NCBI RefSeq assembly: GCF_014297445.1
Contig: NZ_JACORU010000004.1
Span: forward strand, 248,001-312,000
Reading direction: 5' to 3'
DNA from: Ramlibacter albus
GTDB lineage: Bacteria; Pseudomonadota; Gammaproteobacteria; Burkholderiales; Burkholderiaceae_C
Length of the DNA stretch: 64,000 bases
Shown: piece after piece, positions 18,489 through 26,507 of the stretch
Position numbering within the stretch: position 1 is the stretch's first letter
Layout of the letters: each line of letters starts with the position of its first letter
The notes under the pieces: generated by a model
Seen by the model: the letters and a program-made list of their open reading frames with translations, nothing else
Databases searched by the model: none
What the model was told of the DNA's origin: nothing
Program-made: the position numbers and the translations under genes

Positions 18489-19519
18489 CCGACCTGGTCG
18501 TCCAGCGGCCCGAGGGCCTGTACTGCCCGCCCGGCGACTTCTACATCGACCCTTGGCGTCCCGTCGCACGCGCCGTCATCACGCATGCCCATTCGGACCA
18601 CGCCCGCTACGGCAATGGCCACTACCTCGCGGCCGCGCCCTCCGAAGGCGTGCTGCGGGCGCGCCTGGGCGAGATCTCGCTGCAGACGCTCGCGTACGGC
18701 GAGCGCATCGTGCATCACGGCGTCACGGTCTCGCTGCACCCGGCGGGCCACGTGCTCGGCTCGGCGCAGGTGCGCGTCGAACACGGCGGCCAGGTGTGGG
18801 TGGCCAGCGGCGACTACAAGGTGGCGCCGGACCGCACCTGTGCACCTTTCGAACCGGTGCGTTGCGACGTGTTCATCACGGAGTCGACGTTCGGCCTGCC
18901 GATCTACCGCTGGTGCCCGGACGAGGACCTGTTCGCGCAGATCAACACCTGGTGGGCACGCAACGTCGACCACAACCGCGCGAGCGTGGTGGCCTGCTAC
19001 AGCTTCGGCAAGGCGCAGCGGCTGCTCTCCGGCATCGACCCGTCGATCGGGCCGGTGATCGTGCATGGCGCCGTCGTGCCGCTGAACGATGCTTATCGCG
19101 CCGCGGGCGTCGAACTGCCCGAAACACGGATGGTGACCGAGGTCCGCGACAAGGCGGACCTCAGGCGCGCGCTGGTCGTCTGCCCGCCGAGCGCCGTCGG
19201 CAGCCCCTGGCTGCGGCGCTTCGGCGCCGATGCGCAGGCGGCTTTCGCCAGCGGCTGGATGCAGGTGCGCGGCAACCGGCGGCGTGGCGGCTATGACCGC
19301 GGGTTCGTGCTGTCGGACCATGCCGACTGGCCCGGCCTGCTGCAGGCGATCGGCGCGACCGGCGCGCAACGCGTGATCGTGACGCATGGCAGTTCGGCGG
19401 CGATGGTGCGCTACCTCACCGAGCAGGGCCTGCAGGCCGAGGCCTTCGAGACCGAGTACGGCGACGACGTCGTGGAAGCCGACGCGGCCGCGGCGACGGA
19501 AGCGGAGCCGGGCGCATGA
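18485..19519 (+). CDS. ligase-associated DNA exonuclease (metallo-beta-lactamase fold)
   Basis: A 344-residue protein of the metallo-beta-lactamase/beta-CASP class. The HAHSDHARYG metal motif lies near residue 35, with HPAGHVLGSAQV, ASGDYKVAPD and FVLSDHADWPGL later. These match the exonuclease usually found beside bacterial ATP-dependent ligases and Lhr-type helicases. GTG 18485 overlaps the clsB stop, and the gene stop overlaps the ligase ATG, so exonuclease and ligase are translationally coupled. The system is thought to repair DNA damage; the helicase partner lies at 29.8 kb. Confidence 0.9.
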   Translation: MTDLVVQRPEGLYCPPGDFYIDPWRPVARAVITHAHSDHARYGNGHYLAAAPSEGVLRARLGEISLQTLAYGERIVHHGVTVSLHPAGHVLGSAQVRVEHGGQVWVASGDYKVAPDRTCAPFEPVRCDVFITESTFGLPIYRWCPDEDLFAQINTWWARNVDHNRASVVACYSFGKAQRLLSGIDPSIGPVIVHGAVVPLNDAYRAAGVELPETRMVTEVRDKADLRRALVVCPPSAVGSPWLRRFGADAQAAFASGWMQVRGNRRRGGYDRGFVLSDHADWPGLLQAIGATGAQRVIVTHGSSAAMVRYLTEQGLQAEAFETEYGDDVVEADAAAATEAEPGA

Positions 19520-21216
19520 GGCGGTTCGCGCAGCTGTTTGCCGAACTCGATGCCACCACTTCCACCAACGCCAAGGTGGAGGCGCTCACGCGGTATTTCG
19601 ACAGCGCACCCGCGCACGACGCGGCTTGGGCCGTCTACTTCCTCGCCGGCGGCAAGCCGAGGCAGGTGGTGCCGATGGGTTCGCTGTGGGTGCTGGCGTG
19701 CGAGGTGGCGCGCATCGAGCCCTGGCTGTTCGACGAGTGCTACCAGCAGGTCGGCGACCTCGCGGAGACGATCTCGCTCGTGCTGCCGCTGGGCGGGGAG
19801 ACCTCGGACATCGGCCTCGCGCAGTGGATCGAGCAGCGGCTGCTTCCCTTGCGCGGCCTGCCCTATGAAGAGGTCGCGCCGCGCATCAAGTCGTACTGGC
19901 AGGAGCTGGATTCGCAAGGCCGCTTCCTGCTGACCAAGCTGATCGGCGGCGCCTTCCGCGTCGGCGTGAGCAAGCTGCTGGTGCAGCGCGCGCTCGCCGC
20001 GCACGCGGGGGTGGATGCGAAGCGCGTCGCGCAGCGCATGATGGGCTACACGGACGGCAAGGTCATGCCTTCGCCGGAACGCTACATGGCGCTCGTCGCG
20101 AAGACGGAAGAAGAGGCCGGTGAGTTGCGCGACGCGGGGCAGCCTTTCCCGTTCTTCCTTGCGCACCAGCTCGACGCGCCGCCCGAAGTGTTCAGCTCGC
20201 GCCTCGGGCCGGTGAGCGACTGGATGGTGGAGTGGAAGTACGACGGCATCCGCGGCCAGGTCGTCAAGCGCAATGGCGAAGTGTGGATCTGGTCGCGCGG
20301 CGAGGAACTGGTCACCGAACGCTTCCCCGAGATCGTCGCCGCCGCGCAAGGGCTGCCCGACGGCACCGTCGTCGATGGCGAAGTGCTCGTGTGGAACGAA
20401 GCGGACGACCGCCCCGCGCCGTTCGCTCTGCTGCAGCAGCGCATCGGCCGCAAGAACCTCACGAAGAAGATCCTCGCGGATGCGCCGGTGAGCTTCATGG
20501 CCTACGACCTGCTGGAGCAGGACGGCGAGGACATCCGCGGCCTGCCGCAGCGCGAGCGCCGCGCGCGGCTCGAAGCGCTGCTGAAGGACGCACCGATGCG
20601 CATCTCGCCGGTCGAGAAGGCCTCTTCGTGGCTGGAATACGCCGCGCGCCGCAAGCAGTCGCGCGAGCTCGGCGTCGAAGGCTTCATGCTCAAGAGGCTT
20701 GACGCCGCCTACGGCACCGGCCGCACCAAGGCCGAGGGCCTGTGGTGGAAGTGGAAGATCGACCCGATGACCATCGACTGCGTGCTGGTCTATGCGCAGC
20801 CGGGGTCGGGGCGGCGCTCGTCGGTGCACACGGACTACACGTTTGCGGTGTGGAACCGCGCACCCGAAGGGCCGGAGGAAGTCGAAGCCGTGATCGAAGC
20901 GATCGTGCGCAAGGAGCCGCCGCAACCCGGCGCCCTGCAGCTCGTGCCCTTCGCCAAGGCCTACTCGGGCCTGACCGATGAGGAGTTCCGCCAGGTCGAC
21001 GCCCTGATCCGCCGCAACACGGTCGAAAAATTCGGCCCGGTGCGCAGCGTCAAGCCCATGCTGGTCTTCGAACTCGGGTTCGAAGGCATCCAGCGCAGCG
21101 GCCGGCACAGGAGCGGCATCGCGGTGCGCTTCCCGCGCATGCTGCGCATCCGCCACGACAAGCCTGTCGCCGAGGCGAATACCCTGCAAGACCTCGAATT
21201 ACTGCTGAATCTGTAG
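19516..21216 (+). CDS. ATP-dependent DNA ligase (exonuclease/helicase-associated)
   Basis: A 566-residue ligase with an N-terminal helical DNA-binding domain, the nucleotidyltransferase motif EWKYDGIRGQ (adenylated Lys at residue 241), DGEVLVWN, FMAYDLLEQDGEDIRG, GVEGFMLKRLDAAYG, the motif V region WWKWKIDPMTIDCVLVYAQ and a C-terminal OB fold. This is the LigB/LigC-like class that travels with the upstream exonuclease, distinct from the NAD-dependent replicative LigA. There is a 1-codon ATGA overlap with the exonuclease. Length is normal and motifs are intact. Confidence 0.93.
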   Translation: MRRFAQLFAELDATTSTNAKVEALTRYFDSAPAHDAAWAVYFLAGGKPRQVVPMGSLWVLACEVARIEPWLFDECYQQVGDLAETISLVLPLGGETSDIGLAQWIEQRLLPLRGLPYEEVAPRIKSYWQELDSQGRFLLTKLIGGAFRVGVSKLLVQRALAAHAGVDAKRVAQRMMGYTDGKVMPSPERYMALVAKTEEEAGELRDAGQPFPFFLAHQLDAPPEVFSSRLGPVSDWMVEWKYDGIRGQVVKRNGEVWIWSRGEELVTERFPEIVAAAQGLPDGTVVDGEVLVWNEADDRPAPFALLQQRIGRKNLTKKILADAPVSFMAYDLLEQDGEDIRGLPQRERRARLEALLKDAPMRISPVEKASSWLEYAARRKQSRELGVEGFMLKRLDAAYGTGRTKAEGLWWKWKIDPMTIDCVLVYAQPGSGRRSSVHTDYTFAVWNRAPEGPEEVEAVIEAIVRKEPPQPGALQLVPFAKAYSGLTDEEFRQVDALIRRNTVEKFGPVRSVKPMLVFELGFEGIQRSGRHRSGIAVRFPRMLRIRHDKPVAEANTLQDLELLLNL

Positions 21217-21234
21217 AGTGATAGCATTCAACGA

Positions 21235-21960
21235 ATGCTCATGAAAGCCGACCCGTCCCAGCAGCTGCAGCCCACCGACGAGGGTACGCCCATGTCGGTG
21301 AAGATCCGCGAGCGCATCCAGGCGGCGCGCAAGCGTTTCCACTCCAACGACAACATCGCCGAGTTCATCCAGCCGGGTGAGCTCGACGAGCTGCTCAAGG
21401 AAGTGGAAGTGAAGATGCAGGGCGTGCTGGACAGCATGGTTATCGACACGGCCAGCGACCACAACACCAACGACACCGCGCGCCGCATCGCGAAGATGTA
21501 CCTGCAGGAGGTGTTCCGCGGCCGTTATGTCAAGGCGCCGGGCATCACCGAGTTCCCCAACGCCGAGCACCTGAACGAGCTGATGATCGTCGGCCCGATC
21601 ACCGTGCGCTCGGCCTGCAGCCACCACTTCTGCCCCGTCATCGGCAAGCTGTGGGTCGGCATCATGCCCAACGAGCACACCAACGTCATCGGCCTGTCGA
21701 AATACGCGCGCCTGGCCGAGTGGGTGATGGGCCGTCCGCAGATCCAGGAGGAGGCCGTGGTGCAGCTCGCCGACCTGATCATGGAGCGCACGCAGCCCGA
21801 CGGCCTGGCCGTCGTGATGGAAGCCAGCCACTACTGCATGGCCTGGCGCGGCGTGAAGGACCTGAACAGCAAGATGATCAACTCGGTCATGCGCGGCGTG
21901 TTCCTCAAGAACGCCGCGCTGCGCCGCGAATTCCTCGCCCTCATCCCCGACAAGGGCTGA
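21235..21960 (+). CDS. folE: GTP cyclohydrolase I
   Basis: A 241-residue type I GTP cyclohydrolase that makes dihydroneopterin triphosphate from GTP, the first step of folate and pterin synthesis. Zinc/catalytic landmarks are VGPITVRSACSHHFCPVIGKLWVGIMP and the downstream ASHYCMAWRGVKD. ATGs at 21235 and 21241 are both possible starts. The protein has a shorter core than E. coli FolE, as in many betaproteobacterial FolE paralogues. It is followed 5 nt later by a BLUF photoreceptor gene. Confidence 0.93.
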   Translation: MLMKADPSQQLQPTDEGTPMSVKIRERIQAARKRFHSNDNIAEFIQPGELDELLKEVEVKMQGVLDSMVIDTASDHNTNDTARRIAKMYLQEVFRGRYVKAPGITEFPNAEHLNELMIVGPITVRSACSHHFCPVIGKLWVGIMPNEHTNVIGLSKYARLAEWVMGRPQIQEEAVVQLADLIMERTQPDGLAVVMEASHYCMAWRGVKDLNSKMINSVMRGVFLKNAALRREFLALIPDKG

Positions 21961-21965
21961 ACACC

Positions 21966-22388
21966 ATGCTCGTCCGACTCCTCTATTGCAGCCGCGCGGT
22001 GGACACGAGCCCCGAAGCCATCGAGTCCATCCTGCAGCAGTCGCGCAACCACAACCCCGTCACCGGCATCACGGGCATCCTGTGCTACGGCGGCGACATC
22101 TTCCTGCAGGCCATCGAAGGCGGCCGCATGCAGGTGAGCGAGCTCTTCGCCACGATCTCCAAGGACCCGCGCCACAAGGACGTCGCGCTGCTGCTGTACG
22201 AGGAGATCTTCGAGCGGCGCTTCGGCGGCTGGAGCATGGGTACGGTGAACCTCACCAAGCTGAATCATTCGATCCTGCTGAAGTACTCCGAGAAGCCGGA
22301 GCTGGACCCGTATGCCGTTTCCGGCAAGGTGTCGTTCGCGTTGCTCGAAGACCTGATGGCCACAGCCAATATCTGCGGCCGTGCCTGA
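21966..22388 (+). CDS. short BLUF-domain blue-light photoreceptor
   Basis: A 140-residue protein consisting of one BLUF domain (about residues 1-95) and a short C-terminal helix region. Residues needed for the flavin photocycle are present: Tyr7 (LLYCSR), Asn30 (NHNPVTGITG), Gln48 (GGDIFLQAIEG), and Trp89 and Met91 (GGWSMGTV). BLUF proteins bind FAD and change hydrogen bonding on blue light. With no output domain of its own, it probably acts by protein contact. It is close enough to folE (5 nt) for coupled expression. Confidence 0.92.
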   Translation: MLVRLLYCSRAVDTSPEAIESILQQSRNHNPVTGITGILCYGGDIFLQAIEGGRMQVSELFATISKDPRHKDVALLLYEEIFERRFGGWSMGTVNLTKLNHSILLKYSEKPELDPYAVSGKVSFALLEDLMATANICGRA

Positions 22389-22391
22389 GGA

Positions 22392-22476
22392 ATGGAGCCC
22401 CCACGCTTCCCCGCTTCGCGAGGTCCGCTGCCCCCCGAGGGGGCTTCAGCCGCCTTGAGGCGGCTCGGCGGCGGCT
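22392..22476 (+). repeat. dispersed intergenic hairpin repeat, copy 3
   Basis: Starts ATGGAGCCCCCACGC and contains the hairpins GCCCCC-CGA-GGGGGC and GCCGCC-TTGA-GGCGGC (second stem perfect). It fills the whole gap between the BLUF gene and the next start codon. It is closely related to the copies at 7712 (reverse) and 17194 (forward). Confidence 0.75.
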
Positions 22477-22477
22477 G

Positions 22478-22885
22478 ATGCGGTCCCGTCGCACGCTCGC
22501 CTGGGGCGAATGCGACCCGGCCGGGATCATCTTCTACCCCACTTACTACCGCTGGATGGACGCAGCCACGTGGGCCATGGTGGCGCAGGCCGGCTACCCG
22601 GCCGCGCGCATGCGCGAGGAGCACTTCACGATGCCGCTCGTGGATTCGCAGTGTGCTTTCAAGAGCTCACCGCAGTTCGGGGACGAGGTGGAAGTGCGTT
22701 CGCAAATCAGCAAGTGGGGCCGCAGTTCGTTCACCGTGACGCACGACTTCGTGATGGCAGCGGATGGCCGTGCGCTGGCTCGCGGTACCGAGTCACGCGT
22801 CTGGTGCCGCTATGAGGCGGGCCCGGGCAGCCCGCTCAAGAGCGAGGCCTTGCCCGCCGACCTGCGCGCGGCGCTCGGCGGCTGA
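22478..22885 (+). CDS. hot-dog fold acyl-CoA thioesterase (4HBT family)
   Basis: A 135-residue protein. RTLAWGECDPAGIIFYPTYYRWMDAATW carries the 4-hydroxybenzoyl-CoA thioesterase signature with the catalytic Asp13 (landmark at residues 6-33). The remainder follows the single hot-dog domain. The acyl-CoA substrate is unknown. The ATG lies 1 nt after a dispersed repeat and has no obvious ribosome site. The stop overlaps the DUF429 start as TGATG. Confidence 0.88.
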   Translation: MRSRRTLAWGECDPAGIIFYPTYYRWMDAATWAMVAQAGYPAARMREEHFTMPLVDSQCAFKSSPQFGDEVEVRSQISKWGRSSFTVTHDFVMAADGRALARGTESRVWCRYEAGPGSPLKSEALPADLRAALGG

Positions 22886-23691
22886 TGCTCGCCGGCTGCG
22901 ATTTCTCCAGCAGCCCGACGCGCCGCAAACCGATCGTGATGGCGGTGGGGCGCGAGGCGGGTGGGCGTGTCGTCCTCGATCGCCTCGAGAAGCTCGAATC
23001 GCTTGCCGCCTTTTCGGAATGGCTTTCGCAGCCGCGCGCATGGATCGGTGGGTTCGATTTCCCTTTCGGCTTGCCGCGCGAACTGGTCGAGCATCTCGGC
23101 TGGCCCACGACGTGGCGCGAGTGCATGGCGCATTACGCGACGCTCGATCGCGCGACGATCCGCGAGACGTTTGCCGCCTACTGCGATGCGCGTCCCGTCG
23201 GCTCCAAGTTCGCGCATCGGCGGTTCGACCGTCGCGCCGGTTCGAGCCCGTCGATGAAGTGGGTGAACCCGCCGGTGGCGTACATGCTTCACGCCGCGGT
23301 GCCGTTGCTGCTCGAAGCCGGCGTGCACATCCCCGGTCTTCACGACGGCGATGCCTCTCGTGTCGCGCTCGAAGCGTATCCCGGCCTGCTCGCGCGGGAG
23401 TTGGTTGGCAACCGCAGCTACAAGAGTGACGAGAAGGCGAAGCAGACCTCCGATCGCCTCATCGCACGCAAGGACATCCTTGCTGCGCTCGAACAAGGCC
23501 GAACGCGGCTTGGCCTGCGCCTGAAGCTCACTCACGCCCAGCACGACCTGCTCGCCGACGACGCGAGTGGTGATTCGCTCGACGCCGTGCTGTGCCTCGT
23601 GCAGGCCGCGTGGGCCGCGGCTCATGGTGCGCCGCGTTATGGATTGCCCGAGGACCTGGACCCGCTCGAAGGCTGGATCGTCTCCGCGTAA
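22885..23691 (+). CDS. DUF429 family protein (predicted RNase H-like fold)
   Basis: A 268-residue protein. Landmarks include the N-terminal MLAGCDFSSSP strand with an acidic residue, WIGGFDFPFGLP, VAYMLHAAVPLL, RVALEAYPGLLAR and the C-terminal SGDSLDAVLCLVQAAWA. The acidic residues D6, D58 and D236-type positions resemble an RNase H-like active site, as proposed for DUF429. No experimental function is known to me. It overlaps the thioesterase stop by one base. Confidence 0.8.
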   Translation: MLAGCDFSSSPTRRKPIVMAVGREAGGRVVLDRLEKLESLAAFSEWLSQPRAWIGGFDFPFGLPRELVEHLGWPTTWRECMAHYATLDRATIRETFAAYCDARPVGSKFAHRRFDRRAGSSPSMKWVNPPVAYMLHAAVPLLLEAGVHIPGLHDGDASRVALEAYPGLLARELVGNRSYKSDEKAKQTSDRLIARKDILAALEQGRTRLGLRLKLTHAQHDLLADDASGDSLDAVLCLVQAAWAAAHGAPRYGLPEDLDPLEGWIVSA

Positions 23692-23697
23692 TTGGGT

Positions 23698-23718
23698 AAT
23701 TGGGGTCAGATTCCAATT
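23698..23718. repeat. AATTGG-9 nt-CCAATT inverted repeat
   Basis: A perfect 6-bp inverted repeat around GGTCAGATT, 7 nt after the DUF429 stop. I recall closely similar sequences as frequent intergenic repeats in proteobacterial genomes, sometimes near REP-associated transposases, but none is encoded here. Confidence 0.5.
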
Positions 23719-23768
23719 TCTCGCCGCTTTGCGCGGTCTCTGGGTGAGACCTCGCGGACGCGTCGGAC

Positions 23769-23903
23769 GGTATGCCGCCTGGCCCTTAAGGTGCCGCCGT
23801 CCGTCCTTCGGACGGAGACCCTGGCGGCCGGCGAACACCCAGCGCTCCGGTTGAACATCGGCGGCCGCAACAGCGGCTCTACATGCGGTCCAGGCGGCAT
23901 ACC
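23769..23903 (-). repeat. structured repeat element, copy A
   Basis: A 93-bp core (23794-23886) lies inside a perfect 14-bp outer inverted repeat (23769-23782 with 23890-23903). Read on the minus strand the core contains GCGGCCGC, a GTTG...CAAC stem and a hairpin CCGTCC-GAA-GGACGG flanked by pairing CCGCC and GGCGG. The core matches copy B at 80 of 93 positions by hand alignment, in reverse orientation. It is likely a structured RNA or a folded single-stranded DNA repeat. Confidence 0.75.
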
Positions 23904-24000
23904 ATCCGCCACGTCTACACAAGGTAGCGCATCACCGGACGCGGACCCGGACATCACGACGCGTCACGATGGTCGCATGCACTTGTTGCGCCCTCCGGTT

Positions 24001-24162
24001 GTCTGCGGTGGGTGGGGCCTCGATCCGGCGCGCATGTGGAGACGCCGTTGCGGCCGCCGATGTCCAACCGGCGCGTGACTTGCTCGTCGGCCGCCAGGGG
24101 CTCCGTCCGAAGGACGGACGGCGGAAGATTAAGCGCAGGGCGGGGCCCCACCCGCCGCAGAC
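24001..24162 (+). repeat. structured repeat element, copy B
   Basis: Core 24032-24124 is the inverted counterpart of copy A. Its outer inverted repeat (24001-24019 with 24144-24162) is 19 bp long, with one T-G wobble as the only non-Watson-Crick pair. The outer stem sequence is unrelated to that of copy A, although both pair with themselves. The internal hairpin CCGTCC-GAA-GGACGG is identical in both copies. Confidence 0.75.
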
Positions 24163-24164
24163 CA

Positions 24165-24263
24165 GCGCGCCACGATCACCGCCGCGGAACACCTCCGGCG
24201 CGCCACGATCGCCGCTGCGGAACATCTCCGGCGCGCCACGATCACCGCCGCTGAATGTTCAGC
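24165..24263 (+). repeat. three tandem 33-bp repeats
   Basis: Units at 24165-24197, 24198-24230 and 24231-24263 each begin GCGCGCCACGATC. The first two differ at a few bases; the third diverges in its last 12 bases. There is no spacer between units, so it is not CRISPR-like. It lies between structured element B and the stop of the YdeI-like gene. Confidence 0.8.
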
Positions 24264-24279
24264 TGTGCGACACCATGAC

Positions 24280-24846
24280 CTACGCAAGCCGCTCCCCGCG
24301 CGCGCATGCCTCGATCAACCGCCCAAGCCGCCCCTCACGCGTCTCCACGCGTTTGGCACTCACCACGCGATAAATCTGCAACTGCCGCCATCCGGGCGGC
24401 TGCTTCTCGAAGAACGCCCACGCCTCGCGCGAACGTCGGAATCTCGCTTCCTCATCAGCCGACAGCTTCGCCTCGGAGCGCTGCTCGTACGAATAATTGC
24501 GGCTCCGGTCTGGGTCGTAGTCGGCGAACGCACGCAACCCCGCCTCCGTCATGCGACCCGCTTGCGTCAACACGCGCACCTTCTCCACATTGATCGCGCT
24601 CCAGTTCGACCCCGGCCGGCGGGGCGTGAAGCGGATCTGGTAGGACTCGGCGTCGATGCCCTTGCGCACGCCGTCGATCCAGCCGAAGCACAGCGCCTCG
24701 TCGACCGACTCCGACCACGTCATGCTCGGCCTGCCCGTCCCCACCTTGTAGAAGCCAACGACGATCTCGCCGGCACTCGCCGCATTTCGCTTCAGCCAAG
24801 CACGGAACTTCGCGGCCGACTCGAAGAACACCGGCTCCGCGCTCAT
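24280..24846 (-). CDS. YdeI/OmpD-associated family protein
   Basis: A 188-residue soluble protein. Family landmarks are FRAWLKRNAASAGEIVVGFYKVGTGRPSMTWSESVDEALCFGWIDGVRKGIDAESYQIRFTPRR (a stretch spanning residues 13-76, cited by position) and SNWSAINVEKVRVL. YdeI-like proteins have been linked to peptide or bacteriocin resistance, but the mechanism is unclear. It overlaps the SulP stop by ATGA and is the last gene of the minus-strand sulfatase operon. Confidence 0.85.
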   Translation of the reverse strand: MSAEPVFFESAAKFRAWLKRNAASAGEIVVGFYKVGTGRPSMTWSESVDEALCFGWIDGVRKGIDAESYQIRFTPRRPGSNWSAINVEKVRVLTQAGRMTEAGLRAFADYDPDRSRNYSYEQRSEAKLSADEEARFRRSREAWAFFEKQPPGWRQLQIYRVVSAKRVETREGRLGRLIEACARGERLA

Positions 24847-26498
24847 TCCCGCAGTTGCCCCAGCGCCGCCAGCGCCTCCGCATCCGTGCGATACATCCGC
24901 AGCAACGGCGACTCATGCAGCGCCCCCGCCCGCTTGAGCACGTTCTCCACTGGCAGCTTGATGCCGCTGATGTGCAGCACGATGCCGCGTTCGCCGAGCA
25001 TCTTGCGCAGCTGGATGAACGTCTCCACGCCGGTCGCATCGATGCGGTTGATCGGCTGCGCGAACAGGCACACGTGGCGCACATCGGCGGGCTCGGCCAC
25101 GTGTTCGACGACGTCGCGCTCGAAAGCGCTCGCCGACGCGAAGTCCAGGCCGCTGTCCATGCGCAGCGCATAGAGGTGCGGGGCGAGCGGCGGCAGGTTC
25201 CACAGGTGCCGGTCGCGCAGGCTGCCGTCCGGGTGCAGCCCCACCTCGATGATGCGCGGGTGCAGGCGGTGGTAGAGGAAGTGCGCGAGCCCCATCAGGA
25301 CGCCCGTCAGCACGCCCCAGTAGATTCGCGGCGCGGAGACGATCGTCACTGCGAACGTGACCAAGGCGGTCACCGCTTCCACCTTGTCGATGCGGCGCAG
25401 GTCCAGCAGCGTCCGCGGCTTGAAGAGGCTCGACACCGCCGCGACGACCACGGCGGCGAGCACGGCCTGCGGAACGGGCGCGAGAGCCGGTGTCAGGAAC
25501 AGCAGCACGATGAGCACGACGAAGGTGGCGCACACCGTGGCCCAGCCCGTCTTCGCGCCCGAATAGAGCGTGATCGCCGAGCGCGAGAAGGAGGTGCTGG
25601 TGGCGAAGCTGCCGCACAGCGCCGACGTGAGCTTGCCCATGCCCTGCCCGACGAGGTCCTGGCTCGCGTCCCAGCGCTTGCCGTCCTTCTGGCTCTCGAT
25701 CTTGGCGCTGGAGGCCATCTCGAGCGAACTCACGAGCGCGAGCACCAGCGCGGGCAACACGAGGTTCGCGAGGCCGTCCCAACCCGGCCACGAAGGCACG
25801 TACAGCGACGGCATGCCGGCCGGCAACGTGCCGATCACGTTGCCACGCGCGACAAAGCCCGTGGCCGCCGACAGCGTGCCGGCCACGCAGATCACGAGCA
25901 GCACGGTGGGCCAGCGCGGCACGTAGCGCTTGCCCAGCACCATGAGCGCGAGGCTCGCCACGCCGTACGCCGCCGCCTCGGCGTTGAAACGCGCGGTGCC
26001 TGCGAGAACCTCGCGCCAGTTGCCGGTGACGCCCAGCAAGGCGGGCAGTTGCGACGCGATGATCAGCAGCGCCGCCGCCTGGCTGAAGCCCGCGAGCACG
26101 GGCGAGCTCACGAGGTTCAGCAACCACGCCGACCGCGTGGCGCCCACGAGCAGTTGGATGCCCCCGGAGAGCAGGGCCAGCCACACAGCGAGTGCGACCC
26201 ACTCGGGGCTCGACGCCTGCGCCATCCCGAGCAGCGAGGTGCCGACCAGCACCGCGGACAACGCCGAAGGGCCGACCGACAGCCGCGTGGAACTGCTGAA
26301 GAGGACGGCCATCAGCATCGGCAGGAAGGTGGCGTACAGGCCCGTCACGAGCGGCATGCCCGCCAGGCCGGCATAGGCGACGGACTGCGGGATCATGACG
26401 ACGGCGACCGTGAGGGCGGCCGCCATTTCGCCGCGGAGCAAGCCCATGCTCGGGCGCGGCCACCGCAGGAACGGCAGCCAGCTTTTCAAATCAGGCAT
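24843..26498 (-). CDS. SulP family inorganic anion transporter with STAS domain
   Basis: A 551-residue membrane protein. The N-terminal 400 residues have 10 or more hydrophobic segments, starting MAAALTVAVVMIPQSVAYAGLAGMPLVTGLYA, the typical SulP TM1-TM2. The C-terminal about 110 residues are a cytoplasmic STAS domain (CLFAQPINRIDATGVETFIQL). SulP proteins move sulfate, bicarbonate or other anions. Its place 9 nt after a sulfatase gene favours sulfate or a sulfur-containing anion, although this is inference. Confidence 0.92.
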   Translation of the reverse strand: MPDLKSWLPFLRWPRPSMGLLRGEMAAALTVAVVMIPQSVAYAGLAGMPLVTGLYATFLPMLMAVLFSSSTRLSVGPSALSAVLVGTSLLGMAQASSPEWVALAVWLALLSGGIQLLVGATRSAWLLNLVSSPVLAGFSQAAALLIIASQLPALLGVTGNWREVLAGTARFNAEAAAYGVASLALMVLGKRYVPRWPTVLLVICVAGTLSAATGFVARGNVIGTLPAGMPSLYVPSWPGWDGLANLVLPALVLALVSSLEMASSAKIESQKDGKRWDASQDLVGQGMGKLTSALCGSFATSTSFSRSAITLYSGAKTGWATVCATFVVLIVLLFLTPALAPVPQAVLAAVVVAAVSSLFKPRTLLDLRRIDKVEAVTALVTFAVTIVSAPRIYWGVLTGVLMGLAHFLYHRLHPRIIEVGLHPDGSLRDRHLWNLPPLAPHLYALRMDSGLDFASASAFERDVVEHVAEPADVRHVCLFAQPINRIDATGVETFIQLRKMLGERGIVLHISGIKLPVENVLKRAGALHESPLLRMYRTDAEALAALGQLRE

Positions 26499-26507
26499 CG
26501 GCAGAGC

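Larger units (their letters stand above)
23692..24279. other. 588-bp non-coding stretch with structured repeats
   Basis: No open frame here resembles a protein. From left to right it holds a short AATTGG/CCAATT palindrome, structured element A, a 97-nt spacer, structured element B in the opposite orientation, and three 33-bp tandem repeats ending 16 nt before the YdeI-like stop. The parts are listed separately. Confidence 0.8.

Noticed and set aside
24165..24263. CRISPR array
   Set aside because: The three 33-bp units are directly adjacent without spacers and no cas genes are present.
23692..24279. Small genes in the DUF429-YdeI gap
   Set aside because: Several short open frames exist on both strands, but all cross the inverted or tandem repeats, lack ribosome sites and have biased low-complexity translations.
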